Position numbers and translations under genes: made by a program. Positions 52,113 through 59,435 of a stretch of 64,000 nt of DNA are shown here, piece after piece. Every line of letters starts with the position of its first letter. Positions within the stretch are counted from its first letter, which is position 1. Source of the stretch: Chryseobacterium soldanellicola (GTDB lineage: Bacteria > Bacteroidota > Bacteroidia > Flavobacteriales > Weeksellaceae); assembly GCF_900100115.1 (NCBI RefSeq), contig NZ_FNKL01000004.1, positions 868,001 through 932,000 on the forward strand, written 5' to 3'. Below the pieces are notes generated by a model. It searched no databases, was not told the DNA's origin, and saw nothing but the letters and a program-made list of their open reading frames with translations.

Positions 52113-52313
52113 GTCATTGCGAGGAGCGCAGCGACGAAGCAATCTCATTGTTTACTTAGTTTTTTAAATGATTAATGTTTTAACTGTTTAGATCCTTTCA
52201 GGATGACAAAGTGTGCGCTTATTGTGCGGTTAGCTTGGTTTCCTATTTGTTTTTAGAGATTGCTTCGTCGCTCCTGAACTGCGTTCGCAGACCTTCAGTC
52301 TGTTCGCAATGAC
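52113..52313. repeat. Inverted pair of GTCATTGCGAGGAGCG elements
   Basis: The left element spans 52113-52146. The right one, complementary in its ends (GAGATTGCTTCGTCGCTCC and TCGCAATGAC), spans 52256-52313 and carries a short insert. I recognise this word as a dispersed intergenic repeat seen in several phyla; that cannot be checked here. Between them lies a TTTCAGGATGACAAA end. Confidence 0.75.
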
Positions 52314-52427
52314 AGAAATATATCGCTAATACATTCTTGAGATCCTTTAACTAAGTCGAACCTAAAGGTTTCAGGATGACAAACCGGGTATTGAATCTTT
52401 TGTGATATATTGAGATGACAACTGCTC

Positions 52428-52540
52428 CCCTAGCCCCGATTGGAGCATGTGTTTGAGCTCATTTTGAGGATTTCGGCGGCGGCTTTGCCGCCGCCGAAAT
52501 CCTCAAAATAGCGAGTGCGGAAAGCGGGATTAAGCTCCTG
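52428..52540 (+). repeat. Dispersed repeat, copy 2 with 22-bp perfect hairpin
   Basis: Flanks CCTAGCCCCGATTGGAGCA and TTTGAGCTC on the left, TAGCGAGTGCGGAAAGC and AAGCTCC on the right. Between them is a perfect 22-bp stem (52462-52483 with 52487-52508) with a TTT loop and a GGCGGCGG core. Confidence 0.8.
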
Positions 52541-52558
52541 AAAAATACAGGTTTTCTT

Positions 52559-52722
52559 CGTCGGGTTTTCCGATAGTGAGCTTTCTTTTAATTTCTCATC
52601 ACGGGGATTTCCGACAGGCTCATCTTATTCTGATTCTCTTCGCCGGAGTTTCCGGTGGCGTAGGAAAGTTTTGATTTAGTCCGTCGGGAATTCCGGTATT
52701 GTAAACCGGTAATGTGTATCAC
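52559..52722. repeat. Four imperfect tandem units with exact 41-bp period
   Basis: Units start at 52559, 52600, 52641 and 52682, each opening with a form of CGTCGGGNTTTCCGAT (CGTCGGGTTTTCCG, CACGGGGATTTCCG, CGCCGGAGTTTCCG, CGTCGGGAATTCCG) and then an AT-rich tail. The last unit also contains TTCCGGT, AACCGGT and ACCGGAA, which can pair. The array ends 119 bp before the DUF6261-like ATG. Confidence 0.75.
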
Positions 52723-52841
52723 CGGAAGCGGTTTATATGATAGATATCTATAATGATTTACTAATTACTACAGAAAATAGATAATTGGCATAAAATTAGC
52801 TACATACAACTTTGAAAAAAAATTCTTAAAAACACACTTCG

Positions 52842-53576
52842 ATGAAGAAATTAATAACTTTGGACCTTTCAAGGCTCCATCATGCTGAATTTGGGCAGTT
52901 TATTGTCCGCTTTTTTGAAGACTTCGGCAGCTCAACCTTAAACGCCAATACGGATTCTGATTTTAAGAGAATGTCTGATGCTATTCAGGCTCAGATCCCG
53001 ATGTTCAACAGCGCGCTTGATCAGGTAAGAGCGAGTGAAGAGTCATTAAAAATTGCTGATGCAGACGCGATTCGTGATGCCGATCTACAGGCATTGAGAG
53101 ATGCTATAAAGCCTTACAGAAACGCCAAAACCCAAATCGAAAGAGATGCTTATACTGCCATAAAGCTGCTATTGAATGAGTATAAAAATGTGCAATATGC
53201 CTCTTTTGAAGAAGAAACAAACAAGCTGAATATGCTTGTCGATCAATTACTCTCTTCAGAATACAGCTTCCATGTTTCTGTATTGAGTATCGTGAAATTC
53301 GCCAATCATCTGTCGGATTCCAATACGGCATTCAACACTGCTTTTGCAAAGCGTTCTTACGAGACATCGCAAAAGCAAACGTATGATGTAAAGGCATTGA
53401 GGAGAAATCTCAGTCACGATTATAAACAGATGGCCAACTACATCGCAAGCTTAGCCAACGTAAAAAGTGATACTTTTTACACCGATGTATTAGCAATTCT
53501 GAACAACGGAAGGGCCTATTTGTCGGGCATCGTTCTGTCAAGAAGAAATGGCAATAAAAAAGAAATTAACAATTAA
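52842..53576 (+). CDS. DUF6261-like protein of unknown function
   Basis: 244 aa, soluble, nearly all helical, no signal peptide. The N-terminus KLITLDLSRLHHAEFGQFIV and the repeated helical pattern match what I recall of DUF6261, a family found in Bacteroidota in varying copy numbers next to repeats. No catalytic motif was found. It follows the 41-bp tandem array and is followed 8 bp later by a small membrane protein. The family name is from memory; the function is unknown. Confidence 0.75.
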   Translation: MKKLITLDLSRLHHAEFGQFIVRFFEDFGSSTLNANTDSDFKRMSDAIQAQIPMFNSALDQVRASEESLKIADADAIRDADLQALRDAIKPYRNAKTQIERDAYTAIKLLLNEYKNVQYASFEEETNKLNMLVDQLLSSEYSFHVSVLSIVKFANHLSDSNTAFNTAFAKRSYETSQKQTYDVKALRRNLSHDYKQMANYIASLANVKSDTFYTDVLAILNNGRAYLSGIVLSRRNGNKKEINN

Positions 53577-53584
53577 AATAATTC

Positions 53585-53842
53585 ATGATGAAGAATTTAA
53601 TGAATATGATGTTTAAGAATCAAGAAGATTCTATGAAAATGAAAGTATGGAGTATTATTTTATTAATTGGATTTGCACTTTTCTCTGTGCTGATATTCGT
53701 ATCGAAAATCACATTTAATAACCTGATGATTTATCTTGTCGCTTTTGTGGCGTATGTAGGTTTCAGCCTGTTTTTCATCAGTTCTCTGAACGGTGATCAC
53801 AGCTCATTTGAGATGAGAAAGAGAATGAACAGACACTCATAA
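53585..53842 (+). CDS. Small two-helix membrane protein
   Basis: 85 aa with two membrane segments (VWSIILLIGFALFSVLIFV and LMIYLVAFVAYVGFSLFFI) and charged ends. Two ATGs are adjacent (53585, 53588). It is very likely co-transcribed with the DUF6261-like gene, 8 bp upstream. I do not recognise a family. The composition suggests an inner-membrane protein that might anchor or partner the upstream product, which is speculation. Confidence 0.7.
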   Translation: MMKNLMNMMFKNQEDSMKMKVWSIILLIGFALFSVLIFVSKITFNNLMIYLVAFVAYVGFSLFFISSLNGDHSSFEMRKRMNRHS

Positions 53843-53865
53843 CTTCAATTATAATTTTACGAAAA

Positions 53866-53890
53866 AAACGCTCTTTCAGGGCGGTTTTAT
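53866..53890 (+). terminator. Weak terminator after the small membrane protein
   Basis: An imperfect hairpin AACGCTC/GGGCGGTT (one bulge) with TTTTAT. Confidence 0.5.
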
Positions 53891-53909
53891 ATTTTGAAAG
53901 GTTCTTGAA

Positions 53910-55073
53910 TTATTTTAAGTATTCTCTTTTATCTAGTTTAACATCCAGAATATTTCCGTTTCTTTTTAATTTGACGTTGATGCTTGTTGCATTTTCCTCT
54001 ACCCTGTTGATCATATAGTTACATGCAGATTCTGTGTTGAGATGATCAAGATTTACATTGTTTATGCTTATAATGGAATCATCAATTTTCACCGGAAAAT
54101 CATTCTCCTGAAAGACCAGAACCACGACAGGCTTGTTATCTACAAAACGATATCCGAAGCCGAAAGATTCCAGTTTTGGAGGATCGTTTTTGATGCGCTT
54201 CATGTAGATTTTATTATTCGCCCAGTCTAACACAAAAATAAAGTTTTTGAAGAAATCATTTCCGATAAGGCTTGAATTTCCGGTTGTGATCATTTCATTC
54301 TGGAAAATCTGATTGCCTAAAGATAATTCAGCGGTTCTAAAAATATATCCTTTCGTAGGTTTTCCCGTGCCATAGGCTCCTACAGAAGTCGATCCGTACG
54401 TTTCTACGAACTTTTTTACTTTTTGAGAATCGAAATTATTGTCGGTTACTTTCATTCTTCCTGAAAATCCGGTATCAAAGGTAAGCTCAACTTTATTATT
54501 TAAAACCTTGGTTTCTACGATAGGCGTTTTCTGTGCCCTTGCCTCAAACGGAATGGTCACATCGTAGCCATTTAAATCAAATTTTGAAAGGTCTTTTGTA
54601 GCTTCCAGTGAATTTTCAGAATAATTAATCCTCCAGAAAAGTTTAGCCATTTGATTGGCTCCGAGGATTCCGTCGACTTTGAAGCAGTTCATTTCGGCAA
54701 CATTAAAATCCATTACAATTACTCCAATATTTTTGAAAACTACATTATCAACCACCATTTCCGGAAGTTCCGTAAAGATCTGCGACTGTTTATTTTCCTG
54801 CGAATCTTTTACTTTTTTCTTATGCTTTTTCTCCAAACCAAGTTCTGTATAAACAGCCGTGGAAATAACCGTCGGAGCTCCTGTATCAAACAAAAAATTG
54901 TATTCTTTCCCATTGATATTGACTTTCACATACGGTATATTATTGGAAAAGTTCAAATTAATTTTCTCAACCGGATTTTTGAGTTGCGCCTCACCTCCTT
55001 CAAAGAATTTTTTTCCTTGCGCGGAAAAGGAAAGTGCTGAAAACATCAAGAAACAGTACAGGAGTTTTTTCAT
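53910..55073 (-). CDS. Retropepsin-like aspartyl protease with PDZ domain
   Basis: 387 aa from ATG 55073, which starts a signal peptide (KLLYCFLMFSALSFSAQ); the longer frame to 55136 crosses the terminator of the upstream operon. Two protease repeats carry FLFDTGAPTVIS and LTFDTGFSGRMKV, so both aspartates come from one chain as in pepsin-type or clan AA single-chain enzymes. A PDZ domain (DDSIISINNVNLDHLN) closes the protein. It is likely a periplasmic or surface protease. A one-mismatch -7 box TACTTTAG is at 55090-55097. Confidence 0.88.
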   Translation of the reverse strand: MKKLLYCFLMFSALSFSAQGKKFFEGGEAQLKNPVEKINLNFSNNIPYVKVNINGKEYNFLFDTGAPTVISTAVYTELGLEKKHKKKVKDSQENKQSQIFTELPEMVVDNVVFKNIGVIVMDFNVAEMNCFKVDGILGANQMAKLFWRINYSENSLEATKDLSKFDLNGYDVTIPFEARAQKTPIVETKVLNNKVELTFDTGFSGRMKVTDNNFDSQKVKKFVETYGSTSVGAYGTGKPTKGYIFRTAELSLGNQIFQNEMITTGNSSLIGNDFFKNFIFVLDWANNKIYMKRIKNDPPKLESFGFGYRFVDNKPVVVLVFQENDFPVKIDDSIISINNVNLDHLNTESACNYMINRVEENATSINVKLKRNGNILDVKLDKREYLK

Positions 55074-55123
55074 TGGAGAATTTTGAACTAAAGTAGGGAA
55101 TTTTTGTGGTTTTTGGAAATGGG

Positions 55124-55149
55124 AAACCGTCCTCACAAAAGGACGGTTT
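55124..55149. terminator. Hairpin between the TIR-STING and protease genes
   Basis: A perfect 9-bp stem AAACCGTCC/GGACGGTTT with an 8-nt loop, 3 bp after the TIR-STING stop codon. The T-run on the minus strand is weak. Confidence 0.65.
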
Positions 55150-55152
55150 GGA

Positions 55153-56091
55153 TTACATTTCTTGTTCTTTTACAATTTCTATAAACGAATCAAAGCCATC
55201 TCTTAAAGCTAGTTTCTTTAAAGTGTAGATAAATCTTTCAAATTCTCTTTGAATAATTGAATCATAATCTGGACTCATTTTATTAAAATCATTTGGCAAT
55301 AAGTTCGAAATGGCATAGTTTATTCCAGAAAGAACTGTTGGAAAATCAATTATAAATACCTTATTATCGTTTATTATAGCTTCAACTTCTATATTTCTTG
55401 GTCTTCCTGCATAATCAAAACTTAATTTTTTCAAAGAAAACTTTCTTTTTATATTCTGAAATTGAAGATTTACATCAGTTGTAAGCCTTTCAGGTATTAT
55501 TATTTTCAGTTTACATTCTTTATATTTTGTTCCTTCATCATCTAATCCATCATTATTAACTAAATGAGTACATGTCGGTTTTATAAAATTTTCAAAATAA
55601 ACTGAAGCCAATGTAGATGAAGGAAAAAAGTTAATATCTGAATCTTGTTGGCTTTTAAACAAATCTCCAATTTGCCTTATTGATTCATGAAAGGACTTTA
55701 TGTCATTTTTTTTAAATCGTGCAAGGGAAATTCCTTTAATATCAGATAAAACTCTAATATCTTCATCAATAATAAAAGCACAATTGTTAAGTCCCAATCG
55801 TCCTATAAATAATCCTAATTCAAAAATCACATTATCTCTAGGCTGCAAATAGTCTTTTCCTCTAACTTCAACTTTATCATCTTGGGTTCCCAATAAAATA
55901 CCAAAATCATATTGTAAACTTGCTTTAATTAAATCATTAAGATAATTATTATTTAATTTAAAAACAGCATTATCCCATAATTTTTCATTCCAGATGGTAA
56001 CTTCAAAGTCCCTTTCTAATATCATTTTAGCAGCCTCTGCTAAATGTAATTCCTCTGACGAGGAGCCTATAAAAATTCTTTTTTTTCTCAT
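55153..56091 (-). CDS. TIR-STING effector of a CBASS system
   Basis: 312 aa, no signal peptide or membrane segment. Residues 4-125 form a CAP12/TIR-like domain: [29 protein letters not shown], and [16 protein letters not shown], where E91 is the expected NAD-cleaving glutamate. Residues about 158-310 fit a minimal bacterial [20 protein letters not shown] dimer helix, [25 protein letters not shown] and [15 protein letters not shown], with R232 and D249 as candidate ligand contacts. Known TIR-STING proteins bind c-di-GMP, form filaments and deplete NAD+. It lies 8 bp after the CD-NTase gene. The STING call rests on these motifs and on context. Confidence 0.86.
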   Translation of the reverse strand: MRKKRIFIGSSSEELHLAEAAKMILERDFEVTIWNEKLWDNAVFKLNNNYLNDLIKASLQYDFGILLGTQDDKVEVRGKDYLQPRDNVIFELGLFIGRLGLNNCAFIIDEDIRVLSDIKGISLARFKKNDIKSFHESIRQIGDLFKSQQDSDINFFPSSTLASVYFENFIKPTCTHLVNNDGLDDEGTKYKECKLKIIIPERLTTDVNLQFQNIKRKFSLKKLSFDYAGRPRNIEVEAIINDNKVFIIDFPTVLSGINYAISNLLPNDFNKMSPDYDSIIQREFERFIYTLKKLALRDGFDSFIEIVKEQEM

Positions 56092-56099
56092 TATAATAT

Positions 56100-57122
56100 T
56101 TATGAATAAATTAATTCCCCTTTTTCAAAATATGAATTATAAAGCTCTTTACTTACATCTTCAATCAATTCATCTAAATCTTTTTTCAAGTTCCTCATTT
56201 CTGAAACACAATCATCTGTTAATGGATTTTCTGTTCCATTTGGACTCTTTATACTTTTCCTTAATTCAGAGTTGTTTATCAGGTTTAATAATTGATTTGA
56301 TATTACTTTAGCTATTTGAACTTCTTTTCCTGAATGATAATAAAGTAAATTATCTTCTATTGAATGAACAATAGTAGTTAAATCAAAACTACTCAGTTTT
56401 ATTTCTTCTAAAGAATCAGCCTTTAAAGTTTTTAATAATCTAATTGCCTTTCTAGAGCCATCGTTTGTAGTCTCTCCCTTAGCATTAACTTGACTGATAT
56501 GTGCAAAAGGAAAATCCGAAATCTTTTCATTTTCAATAAAATCATACAAATAAATTCCTCGATAATACTCATTTTGTGTTTCTATATAATCTTGAGTATG
56601 ATACCAAAAACAAAAAACTATATCTACTTTTCTATTTAGTGATTTATTAAAAATAGAAATATTTTTTCTTCCTGTTTTATCTACTTCATCATAAATATTT
56701 GACATAATATTTTCTGATTGTTTTCTTAAGTCTTTAATATCATCAGTATGATCAGTATCTGTATAAGGATTATTAATAGGTACATTTGGTCCGTTAAAAT
56801 GATATTTATTAATGATTACTAATAAATCAAAATCGCTATGCACCTTTATATTAGTTCCAGTAACAACAGAGCCCTGTGTTCTGTACGCTCTATCAAAATG
56901 TAAGTTAAAATTTCCTTCTAAATGTTTCTGTACTCTATTAGCAGCATCATAGGTTCTTTCATTATATTTTGAATCTATTTTACTCATGGATTCATATAAA
57001 TATTTTATATTCTTAGGAATTTTATCATTACTAAAAGATTTCGAAATAACTGATTCATTCAGTTCATTATCATATCTTCTTGATTGTAGATTACTTAATC
57101 TTCTCTCATAATTTAATGGCAT
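56100..57122 (-). CDS. CD-NTase (cGAS/DncV-like nucleotidyltransferase) of a CBASS system
   Basis: 340 aa. The nucleotidyltransferase core has the G-S motif and the metal-binding acids: GS at residues 84-85 ([20 protein letters not shown]), D97 and D99 in SDFD, and the third acid D167 in RKVDIVFCF. The C-terminal half is helical, as in the OAS-like fold. CD-NTases make cyclic di- or trinucleotides upon phage infection; those paired with STING are mostly of clade E and make c-di-GMP, which is inferred here. It is the first gene of a two-gene type I CBASS operon. Base composition is visibly richer in A and T than its neighbours, which hints at transfer. Confidence 0.9.
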   Translation of the reverse strand: MPLNYERRLSNLQSRRYDNELNESVISKSFSNDKIPKNIKYLYESMSKIDSKYNERTYDAANRVQKHLEGNFNLHFDRAYRTQGSVVTGTNIKVHSDFDLLVIINKYHFNGPNVPINNPYTDTDHTDDIKDLRKQSENIMSNIYDEVDKTGRKNISIFNKSLNRKVDIVFCFWYHTQDYIETQNEYYRGIYLYDFIENEKISDFPFAHISQVNAKGETTNDGSRKAIRLLKTLKADSLEEIKLSSFDLTTIVHSIEDNLLYYHSGKEVQIAKVISNQLLNLINNSELRKSIKSPNGTENPLTDDCVSEMRNLKKDLDELIEDVSKELYNSYFEKGELIYS

Positions 57123-57159
57123 ATCTTATCTAAATTTTAATTAAACATTGTATAATTTT

Positions 57160-57167
57160 CAAATCTA
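57160..57167 (-). promoter_or_regulatory. -7 box TAGATTTG for the CBASS operon
   Basis: A perfect TAnnTTTG on the minus strand, 37 bp before the CD-NTase ATG at 57122. No -33 match was clear. Confidence 0.6.
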
Positions 57168-57244
57168 GCTAATGTAACATATTACTTCATTACGGGAATC
57201 CGTATTTCTACGTAATTTTCAATCACTTACCATCAGAAAACAAA

Positions 57245-57268
57245 AAAGCCATCCTTTCGGACGGCTTC
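57245..57268 (-). terminator. Terminator after the cyclophilin-FKBP gene
   Basis: On the minus strand, stem AAGCCGTCC/GGATGGCTT (one G-U pair) with a 4-nt loop, followed by T5. It shields the CBASS operon from upstream transcription. Confidence 0.88.
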
Positions 57269-57288
57269 CAATTTTATAAAAATTTCGA

Positions 57289-58404
57289 TTAATGTACTTT
57301 TACAAGCTCAACATCGAAAACTAACCATGCGTTTGGTGGGATCACTCCACCTGCACCTCTTTCTCCGTAACCCATTGCTGGTGGAATCAATAAAGTAGCA
57401 GTTTCACCTTCTTTTAATAAAAGGATACCTTCGTCCCATCCTTTGATTACTCTACCCATCCCGATTGGAATATCGATAGGCTCGTTTCTGTCGAATGAAG
57501 AATCAAATTTAGTTCCGTCAATTAACTTTCCAGCGTAGTGTACAGATACATTGTCACCAGATTTTGGAGCTTTTCCGTCAGTTGTTTTTGTGATTTTGTA
57601 GTAAAGACCGGATTCAGTTTTTTGCATTCCTGCTTTCTGATCTTCAACCATTTTCAACTGATTGGCGGCAAATTCCTCTTCTTTTTTCTTTTTTTCAGCT
57701 TCTTCTTTAGCGATGAATGCTTTATTGTTTTCTGCGATCTTCGCTTTTCCTTCCGTGAAAGTTTTTGCAGGATCGTAGTTTTTGTACTCGTCACCTTTGC
57801 TGAAAACAGAAACTTTTTCTAGAACGATATCTGTTTTGGGTTTGTCCTGAGCTCCTTTTTCTACGTTTGCGATCGCATCGATCACATCATCACCTTTTAC
57901 TACTTTTCCGAAGATCGTGTGTCTTCCGTCTAACCAGGGAGTAGCCACTTCTGTGATGAAAAACTGAGAACCGTTGGTGTTTGGTCCTGAATTCGCCATA
58001 GAAAGGATTCCTTTTCCTGTATGCTTAAGGTCGTTTTTTTCGTCCTCGAATTTATATCCAGGATCTCCCATTCCCGTTCCCTGAGGATCTCCTCCCTGGA
58101 TCATGAAATCTTTAATCACCCTGTGGAAAATCGTTCCATCATAAAAAGGAACTCCCTTAGCCTTAGCTTTGTTATCGATTTTACCTTCTGCAAGACCAAC
58201 AAAATTAGCCACAGTTACCGGTGCTTTTTTATCTTCCAGCTTTACGATCAGATTACCTTTTGTCGTTTGAAGATTAGCATAAAGTCCGTCATTAAGACCT
58301 TCGTAAGTTTCTTTGTCTACGTTCATTTTTTTATAAATTGGTGTACAACTCATCAGCGAGATACTTGCCGCTGCCAGAATTATATTCTTGTTAAACAATT
58401 TCAT
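57289..58404 (-). CDS. Dual peptidyl-prolyl isomerase lipoprotein: cyclophilin fused to FKBP
   Basis: 371 aa lipoprotein (SLMSC, C20). Residues about 45-200 are a cyclophilin (FHRVIKDFMIQGGDPQGTG, SMANSGPNTNGSQFFI, LDGRHTIFG). A lysine/glutamate coiled linker (KEEAEKKKKEEEF) leads to an FKBP domain at about 270-371 (VSVHYAGKLIDGTKFDSSFD, IKGWDEGILLLKEGETATLLIPP, GYGERGAGGVIPPNAWLVFDVEL). Both catalytic cores look complete. It should fold proteins in the periplasm. Such two-family immunophilins are known from flavobacteria. It follows the GldI-like gene by 3 bp. Confidence 0.94.
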   Translation of the reverse strand: MKLFNKNIILAAASISLMSCTPIYKKMNVDKETYEGLNDGLYANLQTTKGNLIVKLEDKKAPVTVANFVGLAEGKIDNKAKAKGVPFYDGTIFHRVIKDFMIQGGDPQGTGMGDPGYKFEDEKNDLKHTGKGILSMANSGPNTNGSQFFITEVATPWLDGRHTIFGKVVKGDDVIDAIANVEKGAQDKPKTDIVLEKVSVFSKGDEYKNYDPAKTFTEGKAKIAENNKAFIAKEEAEKKKKEEEFAANQLKMVEDQKAGMQKTESGLYYKITKTTDGKAPKSGDNVSVHYAGKLIDGTKFDSSFDRNEPIDIPIGMGRVIKGWDEGILLLKEGETATLLIPPAMGYGERGAGGVIPPNAWLVFDVELVKVH

Positions 58405-58407
58405 TTA

Positions 58408-58920
58408 TTATAGCGCTTTTAATTTTATGATTAATGGGATGTCGTTATCTATTTTTTTCTCGTCTCCATAAGTACCGTACGCCAAAGAAGATGGAACTAA
58501 AAGCGTAACTTCCTCACCATCATGTATAAAACGCAAAGCATTTTCTACAGCTTTCAATTCATCAAAGTGTCCGAATTTTGCGTCTCTTCTTTCGAAAGGC
58601 GCATCGTAAATTTTCGTCTGGTCAAAATCATATAATTCGTAAGAGTACGAAATCAGCGTATTGTCCTGTCTTCTTTCCCTTTTATCGAAATTCTCGGCAT
58701 TCGTCCAGTAATTAAGCTGTGTAGGATAGAATTTCACTGGTTGCGCATTGATCCAATCCTGCATATGTTTCCTTTCAATAATATTGAGGTTTTTCATCCT
58801 CTCTTTAGAAACATCAAGGTCGTTTTTACTCAAAACACCGCCTACAGGAGGATGTGCCTGTTGCGAATTTCTATTACAGCTCATTAAGCTTATCACCGAT
58901 ATGAAGAGTATTTTTTTCAT
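58408..58920 (-). CDS. gldI: GldI-like FKBP-type peptidyl-prolyl isomerase lipoprotein
   Basis: 170 aa lipoprotein (SLMSC, C15). The C-terminal 90 residues are FKBP-like: ISYSYELYDFDQTKIYD, VENALRFIHDGEEVTLLVPS, LAYGTYGDEKKIDNDIPLII. The order and length match GldI, needed for gliding in Flavobacterium johnsoniae. Non-gliding relatives also carry it, probably for folding envelope and T9SS parts. A one-mismatch -7 box TATTTTCG (58930-58937) lies 9 bp before the start. Confidence 0.84.
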   Translation of the reverse strand: MKKILFISVISLMSCNRNSQQAHPPVGGVLSKNDLDVSKERMKNLNIIERKHMQDWINAQPVKFYPTQLNYWTNAENFDKRERRQDNTLISYSYELYDFDQTKIYDAPFERRDAKFGHFDELKAVENALRFIHDGEEVTLLVPSSLAYGTYGDEKKIDNDIPLIIKLKAL

Positions 58921-59159
58921 AAACTTTTGCGAAAATACGCATTTCGGGAATCATTACAAAACTTGTGTAACATTGAATTAAAAGTTTTCTCATTTTCTCT
59001 GTCACCTGAGCGCGAAGCAGTTGAAAAATCTTATCAAATTGTTATTTTTTACCAGGTCTATTTAATTGAAGCTTTTTGACTCCGTCGAATTGTATTTTTA
59101 TTGTTTTTTAAGGAGCAATTTGATTACATCGAAAAGCTATTTTATTTTTTTTATTTGAA

Positions 59160-59275
59160 GCTTTTTCCAGCTTTCCGCACTCGCTATTTTTTTAGTTTAG
59201 GCTGCGGCGGCTTCGCCGCCGCAGCCTAAACTAAAAAAATGAGCTCAAACAATTGCTGCAATCTGGGCTAGGATA
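59160..59275 (-). repeat. Dispersed repeat, copy 3 with 26-bp perfect hairpin
   Basis: On the minus strand it has the flanks CCTAGCCCAGATTGCAGCA and TTTGAGCTCA, then TAGCGAGTGCGGAAAGC and AAAGCTTC, as in copy 2. The stem (59186-59211 with 59215-59240) is perfect over 26 bp, but its outer sequence differs wholly from copy 2; only the inner GGCGGC is shared. Confidence 0.8.
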
Positions 59276-59391
59276 TTTGTCGTTTTTTTTAATATTTCCA
59301 AAGCGATTGTGTAAAAAGTGATGTTGAGATTTATCATTTCACATCGTTTCTTTCAGGATGACAAACGCGAACCTATAATCATAAAACAAAA

Positions 59392-59414
59392 AAAGCCAGG
59401 AAAAACCTGGCTTT
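59392..59414 (-). terminator. Terminator after ilvE
   Basis: A perfect 9-bp stem AAAGCCAGG/CCTGGCTTT, loop 5 nt, with a T-run on the minus strand. Confidence 0.92.
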
Positions 59415-59435
59415 ATATCAATTTTTTACGTTAAA

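Larger units (their letters stand above)
51789..52841. other. Gene-free repeat island, 1053 bp
   Basis: No ORF with coding character was seen. Between the terminator and the DUF6261-like gene lie, in order: a hairpin-less copy of the CTAGCCC repeat (51850-51965), an inverted pair of GTCATTGCGAGGAGCG elements (52113-52146 and 52256-52313), two TTTCAGGATGACAAA ends (52191-52210, 52341-52383), a full CTAGCCC repeat with a 22-bp hairpin (52428-52540), and four 41-bp tandem units (52559-52722). Confidence 0.75.
58921..59435. other. Intergenic region with dispersed repeat copy 3
   Basis: This 515-bp stretch has no ORF with coding character. It holds the GldI promoter region, the hairpin repeat at 59160-59275, a lone TTTCAGGATGACAAA end at 59350-59364, and the ilvE terminator. 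Confidence 0.7.

Noticed and set aside
52559-52722. The 41-bp units as a CRISPR array
   Set aside because: Repeats are imperfect and adjoin without unique spacers of constant length, and no cas gene is present.
51830-52740. Insertion sequence in the repeat island
   Set aside because: No transposase frame and no clear outer terminal repeats with target duplication; the parts look like separate small repeats.
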